A stretch of DNA of 64,000 bases from Agriotes lineatus (Eukaryota; Arthropoda; Insecta; Coleoptera; Elateridae). Of this stretch, positions 42,963-54,971 are shown piece by piece. Where the stretch lies: positions 45,401,763-45,465,762 of the forward strand of contig OW679202.1 in NCBI GenBank assembly GCA_940337035.1, read 5' to 3'. The notes below the pieces were generated by a model that was not told the DNA's origin, did not search any database, and saw nothing but the letters and a program-made list of their open reading frames with translations. The first letter of the stretch is position 1. Every line of letters starts with the position of its first letter. A program made the translations under genes and the position numbers.

Positions 42963-43300
42963 AGCGTGGCCGAGAGGTTAGGGAGCTCAGGCTGCGGTGC
43001 CACGGTATGGGGTTCAATCCCCACATCTGGCAACTGGCGGGCGGTCCACCCAGTCGTTTTAAAAATTTTATACCGAAATCAATGTTGTGGAAGTAGGGAA
43101 AGTAAGGCAGTCGTCAAAGGCGTGATGCTAACCACATCACCCAGTACGTCGTTAACAGTGTGCCAGATTGACTGGGTTTCGGAAAGAGATATTTCGGCGA
43201 CCCTGACTCGCCGTTGGGTGGAAAGAAGTGCCCTGAACTTAACTTTTACACAGCAGTATAACACGGCAGTGACCTACTGTATACGAGGTTCGACATAAAA
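42963..43300 (+). mobile_element. tRNA-derived SINE
   Basis: The head AGCGTGGCCGAGAGGTTAGG contains a type-II tRNA-like box A (TGGCCGAGAGGTTAGG), and GGTTCAATCCC at 43011-43021 is a good box B; the spacing is that of a Ser/Leu-like tRNA. An unrelated GC-richer body of about 270 bp follows. The 110-codon plus-strand frame over this segment is incidental. The elements depend on LINE machinery in trans. The exact 3' end and target duplication were not resolved. Confidence 0.75.
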
Positions 43301-44229
43301 ATAACGAGATTGAAGCAATAACTGCATCATTTGCATATATTACTTTGCTGCAGGTAGGTGCTGTGGCCTTCAAGGTGGGTTCAGTTTTTGTTAAGATTCG
43401 ACTACAATACAATGCACTAATTTAGGTATTTACTCGGAAACGGAATTTATATGAAAAACCCATCGAAATAAGTACTTCCAGGCGATCTTTCGGCACGTTT
43501 AAGTTTAACTATTGTTTTAAAAAATAGAAACAAACAGACGTTTACAACTAAAAATTACATTTATTTAGAAAACCACCAAAATAAATCATTTTCAGGCATT
43601 TTAGTCCGTCTTCCTTAACGTCTGGTCATTAGTGGTAACTTTCGGCGTTTATGTAGAGTCTTATACCATAGTAACATTCATTATTCTCTAACAGAATTCG
43701 GGAACTGTTTCATGGTTGCCTTCAGATTTTCTGTGGAAGCAAAATTGGTCCTGTTAAATGTGGACTTTATTATTTTTGAAAACAAGTAGAAACTACAGGA
43801 TTGAGCACAATTTAGTGACCCAGTACACTGTTTTTGTGAAAAATCTACCTCTCTCTGACAATTACGGCGTCTCCTTCGAACTATTTAGACTTGGCGCTAA
43901 GAAACACTTTATCAATACCGTGTATATCTTGCACATAGTGGAGAACAGGAGTATGATTTTTAAATTATTCTTTCAGATTGCTTTTACCTGAGAAATTCTA
44001 TGATATTTCTTCCCTACTTTTGGCCTAAAGTACTCTTTCCAGACTTAATGTAACTTCGAACTATTTTTAATTAACAAATACGACATGGAGGTCGGCAATT
44101 ATAAGGGCTTTTTGTAATTTCTTGTGCCTTTTCTTAACGTTGATGGTTAATGCAGGAAAATTCGCCTACGATTTCTTGAATTTTTACACTCAAGGATCTC
44201 TACGGTCAACTGAGCTTTTACGGTGGCAA
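43301..44229. other. Stretch without recognisable gene
   Basis: Nothing I can assign. The missing C-terminal part of the adjacent piggyBac remnant would be expected here on the minus strand but was not recognised. Confidence 0.4.
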
Positions 44230-45124
44230 TGTTTAAGAGGGCAAAAAATATAATTCGCGACCTTGCAACGGCGAATACCTCTGATCTTTTGTCTATCTTT
44301 TGTCGCATTCTAGAAAGTGATAATCCTTCTTTGTCGCCAGAAGATTCATCATGGTGATAGTTGAGAGGAGCACAATAACATTTCCGTCTTCGGAAACTTG
44401 AACTCTAACCATTCTTTTCTTTCTGTTCTTTCTCATGGTGTCCAGCAGGTCAGTTTATACGATTTCAAAAGCATTTGGTGAAGTGAACACTGGTGTACCA
44501 ATTTTAAAAAGTGGCATTTCGTCCGCTCCTCTATTGATGGGTTCTATCAGACGCTCAACGACATCAGTAACTACATTAGAAACTTTATAGTTGCCCTTTT
44601 TTCACTTAGAGTCGATGTCATCGAACCTCAAAGCGCTCAAGAGGAACTTGAAGCGTTTTGATGACCATGACAGCAGGAAATATTTCTATTTCTCTCAAAT
44701 TCATTTTGAAAATGTATGAGCCAAGCTAGATACAGTAATCGTATGAGAGAGAACAGTTTTTCTATTTGAGTAGGCTTTTGGTCGTTGTAAGATGGCTTAT
44801 GTTCTTCAGCAGTGTAGTGTTGGTGCATCGCACAACTTCTTCGACTGTCTGGTCATATATTAAACGCATGATTGCTTCTAGAGGAGATTCAGCATCATTG
44901 GTTGGCCTTTTTATTCCAGGTAAATAAATTCCTATACTGTTATTCCTTGTTGGAGTTGGTGATGAAGTTTTTTGTAATTTAGCCAATGATACATCATCCT
45001 GTCCACAAACTGTTATCAAGCCCTCAAAGTCGTCTGTCTCATGCATCTCTTCCTCTGCTGGCTCATTGTCTCCATGTATTGGGATGAAAGAACATCTGTT
45101 CCTCATCCAAGCTACTACAAACAA
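44230..45124 (-). mobile_element. piggyBac-family transposase remnant (minus)
   Basis: Read minus from 45124: an acidic N-terminal part (EEEMHETDDFEG), a GIKRPTNDAESPLEAIMRLI stretch and a TN motif (transposase N-terminal DDE_Tnp_1_7 region). Near 44600-44670 comes KRFKFLLSALRFDD, the strongly conserved block before the first catalytic Asp in this family. Near 44440-44500 follows PLFKIG..VFTSPNAFEI and then a T-M-R-K-N-R-K box and LLSTI near 44360. The order is right, but several frameshifts and stops are present. The cysteine-rich tail is not seen. TTAA-flanked inverted ends were not identified. Confidence 0.7.
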
Positions 45125-45244
45125 GTAATTTTTACAATCTTTTTCATTCTTCCATATTTCCTCAATATCGCATGCTTTTTAAAGGTTAAACGTTGTCTTG
45201 AATATCTGGAACAAGAAATAGCATTTGTTATAAAATTATATTTA
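45125..45244. other. Spacer
   Basis: Short AT-rich spacer between the piggyBac remnant and the tail of the next LINE. Confidence 0.4.
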
Positions 45245-46170
45245 TAATTATTTATTTTATTTATTTATTTATTTGGTGAACATTGGGATACAACGGGTAG
45301 GAGCCCAAAAGAGTATCCGCAAAATTACAAACTATTACTATACAATATACAACAGTAAATTAAAATTACCGAATTAAACTACCATACCTATATGAAAAAT
45401 GAAAATATGCATAATACATAAAATATTTAAAAAGCCAGGTATTATTCAACGCGATCCCTTATAATTTTCTTTATTGTCGCAGGGGACATAATAAAAATAT
45501 CAATTACATCGCAATATAAATTAGTAAATTTTGTTATTCTGCATAACGGAGAATTTTGTGAACAACTGGTATTCCTAAATGGAATATTAAATAATTCATT
45601 ATAACGAAGATTAAATCTAGGCACATTTATACTTATTAGAGATAACAGTTCAGAATTATTATACAAGTGGTTAATGACTTTATACAAAAACAAGATATCT
45701 GTAATAGTTCTTCTAACAGTTAGAGGCAATATATTAAAGTGCTTTCGAGCCATTATAAGATTCTCTTTAGGATTATTGTATCGAGCTTTAAAAGAAATAA
45801 ATTTAATAAATTTGATTTGTATATGTTCCAGTCTATCTATATACACATCATATCTCGGATTCCAAATGACACTACCAAAACTCAACCGACCAAGAACAAA
45901 AGAATTGTACAAGCAAATAATAGATCTGATATTAGAAAATGTTGCACATCTTCGCATTACGTATGCCAACATTCTCGATGCTCGAGTAGCAGTCAATTCT
46001 ATATGCATACCAAAAATTAATTTAGAGTCCATCATAATCCCCAAATCTCGAACGTGATCGACCTTAGGGAGTGTGGAATTGCCAATTTTATAGTTAAAAG
46101 TATGAACAATATAGTTTCTTGAGAATGTGATAGTTTGACACTTGCTTAAATTTGGAGAAATAAAGAAAAT
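45245..46170 (-). mobile_element. Jockey/CR1-like LINE 3' end (minus)
   Basis: A 200-codon minus-strand frame (45442-46044) and its upstream extension read N-L-S-K-C-Q-T-I-T-F-S-R, then VDHVRDLGIMMDSKLIF, LYNSFVLGRLSFGSVIWNPR and DRLEHIQIKFIKF. These are the standard post-catalytic blocks of Jockey-type reverse transcriptases (SKC...FSR, DLGV..D..L.F, E.VQ..F.). The frame ends in a normal stop at 45442. The 3' end follows in an (AAAT)n-type tail at 45245-45275, as expected of a 5'-truncated insertion. This is the best-preserved transposon protein in the window. Confidence 0.88.
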
Positions 46171-46599
46171 TTATATGATTTTTGACGTTTAAAAGCGTCA
46201 ACTAGAATATTTACTGAAGTGAGCTTGCTTGATGGCAACTATTATTTTGATATTTGAAAGCAAAATCTCGAACGTTGAAAAAACATGTCGGTCAAAAAAA
46301 TTGATGCAATGTTCAATTTTAAAAAAAATTAAAACCTCGTAAAATGCAACCTACCGCACTTGTAATGTAAACCGCTATTAATTTAGCAAGCTCTAGTACG
46401 CCTTAAAATTAACACACGTATATCTGATACACGCTGTATAGTATATACAAACGTGACTTCGAGGTAGCCCACCTTGAGTGCACGTGAACTTGGTTTACCC
46501 TCAATGCAAGAACTCCAAAATCCAAAAACCTGTGAACGGAGGGAGTTAACAAATACAGGAAATGTAAGCGTTCTTAATAATATGGCCAAGGCTTGTAAC

Positions 46600-46970
46600 T
46601 ACTACTATTCTTCGGAAAAAGACCGTGGTTGTGCCTGCTTCGAAAATATCTGCTTCAAATGAATGTCTGGGCATGCGGCTAATCAATATTCTCCATGTCC
46701 TGTCAAAAATCTTGAAAACATTAATACATTTTAAACTGGAAAGTCAGACCTCAGCTAGAACCATCAGCTTAGAAATCAATATCCAAGGCGTTCCACAAGG
46801 GTCTATACTAAGCCCCCTTTGTTGTCCGTTTATAATCATTTTTTTGTGATATAAAAACTTGCTCACTGCATATGCATACTAGTGATACGCAGCTAAATAA
46901 TTTTTTGGAGTACAATGATGGGCAGCAACCTTTGAGCAAGGTCCAACCTTGACGTTTCTGCAAGGTTGAT
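46600..46970 (+). mobile_element. LINE reverse transcriptase fragment (plus)
   Basis: The plus strand encodes INIQGVPQGSILSPL at about 46780-46821, the RT motif B box. Shortly after, in another frame, M-H-T-S-D-T-Q-L (near 46869-46895) stands where YADDTQL would be, so the catalytic aspartates are lost. The rest is broken. It may belong to the same Jockey-like family as the adjacent minus-strand copy, but the retained regions do not overlap. Confidence 0.65.
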
Positions 46971-49900
46971 TTGCTACCTTATTATAGCTTTTGTTATATT
47001 ATTATGTAATTGAAAAAACGCATAATTAATATTATATTCTGAAATTCAAATGCTTACCACGCTAATACCTGTGGCAGTCGATAACCGCTACCAAGACAAC
47101 TCTTCCTTGATTCCGACGGGCAAGGCCACCTACCCGACTTACGAGTGAAAAGGGCTCAAGAAGTACAACATTGTGGGACTAAACAGCCTACTATTTTAAG
47201 GTAGTTATTGAATTTCTGGGAAAAGTTAATTTTGAAGGATTATTACTACACATCTTGAAACAATTTTTTGGCTCCGCTTAATTGTTTCGCCAGTTACCAA
47301 TTTATTTCCGGGCCAGCCTGTATATTCCCACTTGAATTATTATTCGCTGTATTTCAAACGATATCAAATCTTGCTTTGTGCGAGCTCTCTGATTTTGGTT
47401 TTCCCAAAATAATTCGTTATCAGTTGCGCCAGCGAGAGCTGTTCCGTTGTTTTGCGGTGATTCTATTTTTGCATTCGGTTGAAGTAACTTGCTTCTACGA
47501 AGGCTTTCCCGCGTGCTACCACACTAATTTTTAATTAACTTCGTTTGTGATCTGATTACTAAAATCAGGTATGTCTACGCTAATTGTTTGATATTCATTT
47601 TAGTAATTTCCCGTTTTTTTATTAGCTTTTTGAAGTAATTTTTCAACGTCACTTTTAAACGCCATTCTTTGATGCCGTTTTTTTGACGACTCCTTATTTG
47701 GGTTCCCTAATTAACACCCTAATCAATAACTTGGACCCGCAACTCCTTTCTGGAATGTCACCTTGAGCTGGCCAAGTGGTACCAGGAGCGTCTATTTCAT
47801 TATCAAATTCGGCCACGAGTTCGAGATTGCTGTCGGCTTACGTTAAGCTAATCCAGGACCATTAGTGCCTGCCGGCAACATTTTTTTTACCACCCAGGTT
47901 AGTCTCATTACAACTTTTGATGATAACTTCGCGTGTCCATGAATTGTTGGCGGAATCGATATCAACGACGCTTTATCACCGTTAACCGATTTACCAGTTA
48001 CAAATTTAATTTACGCTTTATCAATTGAAAACTTAATGTATTAATTGTTCCGATTTACAATTTACAAATTTAAAACTACGCTTTATAAATTTAAAACGTA
48101 ATGTATTAATTGTCCCTAAATTTACAATTCACAAGTTTATAGTTTTGCTAATTGAATACATATTAAGAATTTTGTAAAAAGTGCTTTCACGCCATTTTAT
48201 TATCATTACCAAGATAACAATTAATACATATGACAGTGGTAAGCTTATCCCTTCATGGAGTTGTGATCACATTCAATCCAAGAGTTCAAAAGAGGTTCAC
48301 ATATTTTTGCTGTGCGTGTTGCATTTTCAGCATATGTAATATATTGTCTTCAAATAATTTAATACTGTGACAAACAATTTAAGGACTGAATACCGTTGTT
48401 GCAAGCAATTATTAATTGTTGATTTAATAAACTTACTTGTTTGCTACGATTTTATTTATGTTTTTTTTTTAAATCTGTGATTTCTGGCACCCTGTGTTTT
48501 TTATAAAGAGCTTGCAGTAGTACAGCTGATGATAGAAATCTGCGACCCAAGGCCACCGAGATTAAGCTAGCTAGGTCATTACGGTAAGTACAAACATTAC
48601 AGAGCTACCGTGGTGTATAAATGATAAGGGGGTTGATCTGCGATTACACTACCATTGATTATTATTAGTGATCGATCGCAGGTTGGCTTCTTTATTGTTT
48701 CAATCTTACTTACACATTTTTGCTAACCTTTGTATGCGAAAGCTATAATTCGAAACATTGATATTTAATAAATGCTGGTTTTACTTTGTGATTCACATGT
48801 ATCCTTTTCCTTCACATATTTTCGGATCGTGTTCCTAATTGTTGCACTACTGCAGATCCAAAGAGCCAGGATTTTCCCAGAACAAATCAGTAATTCAAGA
48901 ATATTTTTATTCCGAAAGAAATACTTTTTATACTTACTTTTGTTTATCTTTTTTCTCATTTTAAAACTTTAAGCACGAGCAATTTTTGTTTTATGAATAT
49001 GAACTGTAAGATCAGCTCTGCTTGCCTTTACGGTCACATTGGTGCTAGATTGAACTGGATTTTCAGTTTTTCAACAGTTTACAGACTGCAGCGAAAGCCA
49101 ACGGCAAGAGGTAAGTAAAAAAATACGGATATTTTAAAATTCAATGGGAGCCACCTCAGCTAAAGCCACTCGAGCATTCTGACCCCGGCTGATAGCCGAC
49201 TTCGAATTTCATTCGTTTGCAAGTCGCAAGAGTGTTAGTTTAATCACATTTATTTGTAAGGTTTGAGCAATTGGATTGAATGGTATTTGATAGCTTAATG
49301 TTTGTCAAAAAGCGATTTATTTGTACGCTGATATTTAAAGTTCCACTTACTATCTCTAATAGGCCTGTTAATCAACGAGTATTCGGGATAAATTTGAACA
49401 TTTTAACCGAATAAATTGTGCTAAGACAAAGACGTTTTCGTAATTTTTCTTTGAGGTTTTTTAAAGTCTAAAGTTTACTATACAAGTTCACAAACAATTC
49501 AAGAGGTGAAAAATGTAATTCGGGTAGAAAAATTTTTGTTAAATGCTAGTGAAAATTTACTGCAACGCGTGATATAAAATTGTTAGTAGTGTTGTAAATA
49601 CTTAATATAGCTTGAATTTCCTTCAAACTTGTTTCACACACTTTCTTCGACCCTCTACTATAATTATATTATACGTATTACTTATTGCTTTCATGTGAAG
49701 ATAAACTTAATTTTCAAACCGGGGACAAGTTTTTTGGCGAATTATACATTTAAACGATGCAAGAAAGAGATATTCGATTCAGTTTATCATCTTTAATTAG
49801 CCTGCAAAGTTTGGTAATTTTATTCTCTGATGCTAACTTTGGTCAGTCCATATTTGAAATATTTAAATCTCGGGATGTCGGAATAAGTCTTTTGTCTGTG

Positions 49901-50213
49901 AGGGGGTTGAAAATGTATTTTACGATCGGTTCACTGTATCATCGAAATTCTGCATGAGGTGTCAGTGGTCAAGTGCTAATAACATTGCAAATATCGCCAA
50001 CCAAAATAGAAAATATGCGAGAAAAAGTGACGTTATAGAAGAGACGACGAAAAAATTATGCAAATTATTATATTGCTATAAATGTATGTTGTGCCTACCT
50101 GCCTTCCTGTCTACTTGCCAGCGAATGTAAAATTTGTATAGTCACCGATCGGGATAATTCCTTTCTTGATCATCACCGTGCCCTTCGTAATACAACGATA
50201 AGCATATGCGTTA
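46971..50213. other. AT-rich stretch without recognisable gene
   Basis: Open frames up to 88 codons (47268-47534 plus) show no motif. No GPCR exon could be recognised here although downstream exons of the minus-strand GPCR gene should lie at coordinates below 53090. Confidence 0.4.
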
Positions 50214-50296
50214 CGTAGCATTCCTAGTCGAGCAGATAAGACGTTTGATTAGAAATAAAATTTCCTCTGGGCGCACAGGTTCGAATCCCGCAATAT
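50214..50296 (+). tRNA. tRNA-Ser(AGA)-like pseudogene
   Basis: The segment contains a box A-like TAGTCGAGCAGATAAGACG, an anticodon-arm-like GATTAGAAAT with AGA in the anticodon position, a long variable region, and a perfect box B GGTTCGAATCCC. Layout and anticodon fit a serine tRNA. The acceptor stem ends (GTAGCAT and GCAATAT) pair poorly and the anticodon stem is mismatched, so this is a decayed copy or a SINE head and not a working gene. Confidence 0.5.
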
Positions 50297-53089
50297 TTTT
50301 TTGAATTAATGCAATTATGTTACCATTTTTTTATTGACTGTTTCATTAGCCACACTAAACGGGAACGGGAAACTTATGAGCTATTATTCGATCTTTTTTG
50401 GGGGCGCTTTTTTATTATAGATTTAATTAGAATCAGGCCATCTAGGTGGTAGGCTAAAAAGCTAGTATTAAAGTAACGAAATACAGATATTAGTAAAAAA
50501 GAACGCGCCTGCACCCGGCTGAGGTTTTTGTTCGATGACGTGGAGAAAACGATTCTGCTAGCGTGCACATGTGCCAATTAGATGGAAATGCAAGAACTCG
50601 ATAAAGGCTGTCTCCATATTATACACCAGAACGTTATTAATTGCTAAAACACTGCACGCAGCTTACACAAATGAAATGCCATACGTACGCGATTTGGAAA
50701 AAAGAGCTTTAGGGATTGGATAAAATAGCAGGTAATTTTATAATTGTAGTAGTTTCTACCGTGCATCTCATATTTAAGAATAATAAAATAATATTTTTTT
50801 ATTGATTGGTAAAGCAAGGAAATGGCTAAAAGTTTTTGGTGTTTTTTAGTCTTTTATTTAATTTTCTTCTGAAGATTTTTGTAATGTTAACCGTAGTAAT
50901 TTCTTGTAAGATCTTGGTTTGTTGACGAAGGAGTCGCAGTAGCTACAAAGCCAATTTTTGAAGTTTTACTACATGTTAAACTGTTTAAATTGTGATACGT
51001 CAAATGATTTTCGTGGTTGTTATTTGCCTAATTAACGAAGCAGAATTTTACAAAACACTACAAGTAGAGGCAGAAGCACAAATTGCTTTGTCTTCGATAA
51101 GGAGCAGCTGGTTGCACGGGCATGCAGACGAGTAATGGTCAAACGGTGTATTCACGAAGGTCGCAGCCTCGGACAGCAAGTTAAGCCGTCGGTCCCAGTT
51201 TCATTTCGATGACAATCGTTAGGTTAAGTCTGGATTTCTATTATTACTGGTTATCTGCTATATTTTCTTTTAAAAATTAAGTATTAAATATACTAAGCAA
51301 ACAGATTCTAAAGGTTAGGTATAAATCAATAAAGTATTTAAGAATTTCGAGTAAATGAAAATGTGTGTGTTCAGTTGAAATAAATAGAAAGAGCAGTTGT
51401 CACCAACGCGCAAAGATATTGCCCATTACTACCTAGTGCAAATTTCTGCAGAGTTAGGGATGCAAATTAACGGGCACATTGCGCAGTAAAAAGCAATTTA
51501 TTTGCATAATTCGCTTGGAAATTTTTCACGATAAGACATGCAACAGTTCCGCGTTTCAAACGAAACGAAAAGTAACAATTTCGTGCATATTTTCGAATCG
51601 ACGTGGCTGAACCCCAAGCGCCGAGTCGAGTTCACATAATGATTAATTTGTCAGAACTGAGGGTAATGCAGCAAAACAGCAATTTGGGAATGCTGATTTA
51701 AATGCGGTTAGCTCGCTAAAAGCATTTTTTTATTTGTACAGTTTCGCACGTAATCAGCACAGATTGGTTTAACACGTAGGTTTATAATTTGCTTTCGTCG
51801 GTTCCATGGAAATCCAAATGGAAATGCAACCGCTCCACTAATTTTGTTTAGAGAGTTGCGCTTCTGTTAAGTAAATGGGTTTTGGTAGTTGTTCAACAGT
51901 ACTAGCATTTCAAAAGTAAAAAAAGCGAAATAAGGTAATCCAAGTTACTCCTTACAGTACGCAAATTGAGGTATTATAGCGGAGCTGGGGTGAATTTCTT
52001 ATTAAGTATAATCTTCTAAATATGGTTATGAATATTAGCATGTGGAAGTAGTTTTCCCGTTACAGTTTTGTTAATTAATAATAATTTTGAGTAATCCAGC
52101 GTGAACTACAGCTTAGTATTACGCATCTGTGGTAATGTCGCGTCGTTTCCACGCATGATTTCTGGCATGCTAATTTGCTTTCACCACGCTGGTGTATGTA
52201 ATGAATTGAACCTTCAGCTCCAAGAAGTGCTTATTACTGCGCAGTACTTTCTAAAAAATCACTGACTTATTTGAAGTCTAGAAACAGAAGCAGTTACAGT
52301 TATCTGAATTCAATGAAATGAATATTGAAGTCCTTGCTCGCAAAGTTTGCTTTTACAAGGTTCATCTATTAAGCCATAGCGTAGAAACTGTTTGTCATAT
52401 CCTTAATAGAAACATCGAATGTTTCTCAGCATCCTGACGTTTCGTTTTTCTGCGTTAATTTGAGGAGGAAGAGACAAATACAAATGTGACAAACAGCCTA
52501 ATTAAGCGGTTCGTGTGAAATAACAAACCAAAATGGCAGAAGGCAGAACCATAGCAATGCAGTCCGGAGCCTTTTCTCCGTGAATGTAATAATTAACTCC
52601 ACATCTACGCTGTTAATAAGATTATTAGATTCAGAATCCGAAACATGATCGTTGGAAGGGATCGCGTTCGTTCCTTTCGTAATCCTATTATTTCAAGGTG
52701 CATGTTTGAAGATATTATAGGAAGAGGGGGCTGAACGTTATACAAAGGAACTGATTTAGCAACCTCATTTTCCGAACACATAAACACCATGAGGCGGGAA
52801 GCTGAAAGAACGTGCTCATTATTGTTGGAAGAGTATCAGGCGATTGCGGGGTGACACGGTTCGGTCGATTGTCAGATTCGCAGTAAAGACCGGAAGGTTA
52901 ATTTTCTATTTTCCCGAACTAATCTGTAACCACGGATAAAACTTGAGTTAACCTATGGCATATTTAACGTATTCGGGTACGTTATCCAACCCTTACATTG
53001 TAGAAATGTCTGACAAAGCGGAAATTTCCCCTTTAACCCGTGGATTGCGAAGGGACGTATGGGAATGTACGGCGTTTAGATGGACTTAC
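50297..53089. other. Stretch without recognisable gene
   Basis: No exon recognised on either strand. The 61-codon minus-strand frame at 52605-52790 has no splice sites in phase with the GPCR exon above it. Confidence 0.4.
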
Positions 53090-53304
53090 ATGTAGTAAAG
53101 GAGTGGTCCCACCAGTCAGTGCGGCATAAATAGGCCTTAAGGTCGTCTGCTGTTCGGCCGACGATGACCACTGGAGGTGCCACTAGCGTGCGAATAACCA
53201 AAAACATGCTGAAGACTGCCACGATGACGCCCAGTCGTTTCAGAAGATTAATATCTGTTATCTTGACGGCTTTGGCGGAGCGCACTCGGAAAATGACGGA
53301 TATT
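53090..53304 (-). CDS. Class C GPCR exon: ICL2, TM4 and ECL2
   Basis: On the minus strand the acceptor is TTTGCTTTCAG and the donor GTAAGT (CTACAT|GTAAGT). The 215-bp exon has one base completing the Arg codon of the previous exon, then reads ISVIFRVRSAKAVKITDINL, LKRLGVIVAVFSMFLVIRTL (basic intracellular loop 2 into TM4), APP, then extracellular loop 2 with YLCRTDWWDHSF. It ends one base into a codon. The Cys in YLC is expected to pair with the Cys at the top of TM3 in the preceding exon. The R-I...IFR-(V)-R-S-A-K-A-V signature is typical of class C receptors of the GPR158/179 group (insect Smog-like). That subgroup call is inference. Confidence 0.85.
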
Positions 53305-53734
53305 CTGAAAGCAAAGAGATGTAGACTTTCTATTGCCGATTAAACTAGCGTTAATATGCATGAATTAGCGAGTCATTTATATGCATGGCGAGTAGCGAGG
53401 AGTTCACAGCACTTGTGTGCTGGTTCTGGTATTTTCACCCTTCTGCGAGAATCTGTAAAGTAGCTGCAAATTAAAAGACATCGTAGCACTTCGTAGAGCA
53501 TATCATCCGGAGAACGCAAAAGGTGGATCGTAAAATGTTACTTATTTTAATGTCGAAATCGCTTCCCTCGTTATGTTGGTAAAAGCAAATGCTTGTTTCA
53601 TAAATAAAAACAGTGAGGAAGCGGGAAGGTTAGAGCGCAGCTGCCCTATAAAGCGACGTATGTAATTCTAATTTAGAGCCCGACCGCTTCCTTGCTCGGT
53701 TTTAATAATTAAAAAAGGGAAAAACTGAGTTTAC
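53305..53734 (-). other. GPCR intron (430 bp)
   Basis: Starts GTAAAC, ends TTTCAG on the minus strand. Nothing else recognised. Confidence 0.75.
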
Positions 53735-53844
53735 CTCCATGTCTTGAGCATAAGAGCGCCATAGGTCAAGGAAAAACCAATTTCCCGCAGCCAAACCCTC
53801 GCAGTGCACGTGTACACGTTGGGTCGTGGGTACATCACTATTGT
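53735..53844 (-). CDS. Class C GPCR exon: TM3
   Basis: On the minus strand the acceptor is CTCTGTTGCAG and the donor GTAAAC. The 110-bp exon starts in phase 0 with TIVMYPRPNVYTCTARVWLR and continues EIGFSLTYGALMLKTW, ending AG to complete an Arg with the next exon. This is the C-x(3)-R-x-W-L...G-F...Y-G-A-L...K-T-W-R pattern of class C TM3: the Cys forms the TM3-ECL2 disulfide and the YGAL.(x)KTWRI stretch leads into loop 2. The two exons together give 108 clean residues without a stop, so the gene is probably functional. Upstream (TM1-2, ectodomain) and downstream (TM5-7) exons were not found in the window. Confidence 0.85.
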
Positions 53845-54543
53845 CTGCAACAGAGAGTCATTTCGTTAGCAAGCATGACGTATCTTGGCGTCTCTTCGGG
53901 TGACCTAACTAATAGTGACCTTTTGAAATTTCACAAGCAGAAGCTCACATTTAAATTAAAATCGCATTCTAACTCATAAAACGCAAACAGCAAATAAAGT
54001 TAGAGACAGAACCGTGCGACCGAGTTCAAAAGTACAAAGCCGTATTACACAGAATTCGTTATTTCCAACAAAATCCAGACGACACGACAATACACGCCTG
54101 TTGAACGCCAAACTCAGTTTGGAAAACGAGGTTGGTTGAGAGTACACAAAGCTGTATCGTATGTACTTTTTAACTCCAGTCTCAAATATCCCTTGTCTTA
54201 ATGAGATTTTATAGCCTGCAAAACGATGTTTAATTTAATGTGAAAAATTAGTCTGCCCTGATTATAGTACAGCTGCTAAAGAGTACACTAAACCTGCATT
54301 ACATATAGGTACACTGAAACTTCAAAAGTAAATTCCGCAAGAAATTCCAATTAAAGTAATAATAGTAGCAATTATCTTAAACCTCCGACAGCTGAAATTA
54401 GGGTAATAGTGATTCAGAATTTCGATGTTTTGTAATAGTTATACCTATTTGTTGTCTCTTATGAGTTCGTTTCAGCTGATAACTGTACACGTACTCACGC
54501 TTAGATGACGCGACATTCAGTTTTGACGTGAAAAGCTAGTTAC
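53845..54543. other. Stretch without recognisable gene
   Basis: Upstream intron of the GPCR gene by position; no further exon recognised. Confidence 0.4.
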
Positions 54544-54963
54544 TAGGGATGTTCCGAATATACAAAAATTCGTATTCGCGAATACGAATACCAAATACAA
54601 ATACTCTTATGAATATTCGCGAATACGAATACGAATACGAATACATGACCTTGAGTGAATAATATCAACATTAACATCGTTTTTGTACGCGCTGCAAATT
54701 TTAGAAATAGTATGGAAAATAGTTTTGTTTTTTATTTAATGTTATAGAATGGTTAATATTTAAAAAAAAATGTTTTATTTAATGTATGAATACCTGTTTT
54801 ATATTTTTATTAAAATTCGTATCTATATTTCTATAATTTTAATGTCAAATACTCGTATAATATTCGTGTTAAATTTGACGAATGCGATTACGAATACAAA
54901 TATTGAAAATATAGCGAATACTCGCGAATACGAATACGAATACGAGTATTCGGAATATTCCTA
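54544..54963. mobile_element. hAT-type MITE made of GAATAC hexamers (420 bp)
   Basis: The ends TAGGGATGTTCCGAATA and TATTCGGAATATTCCTA form a terminal inverted repeat. The flanks CTAGTTAC (54536-54543) and GTAGTTAC (54964-54971) are an 8-bp target duplication with one mismatch. Both subterminal regions consist of (CGAATA)n arrays reading GAATAC on both sides, with TATTCG complements near the ends. The middle is AT-rich. No coding potential; the small 64-codon frame is a by-product of the hexamers. Confidence 0.8.
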
Positions 54964-54971
54964 GTAGTTAC

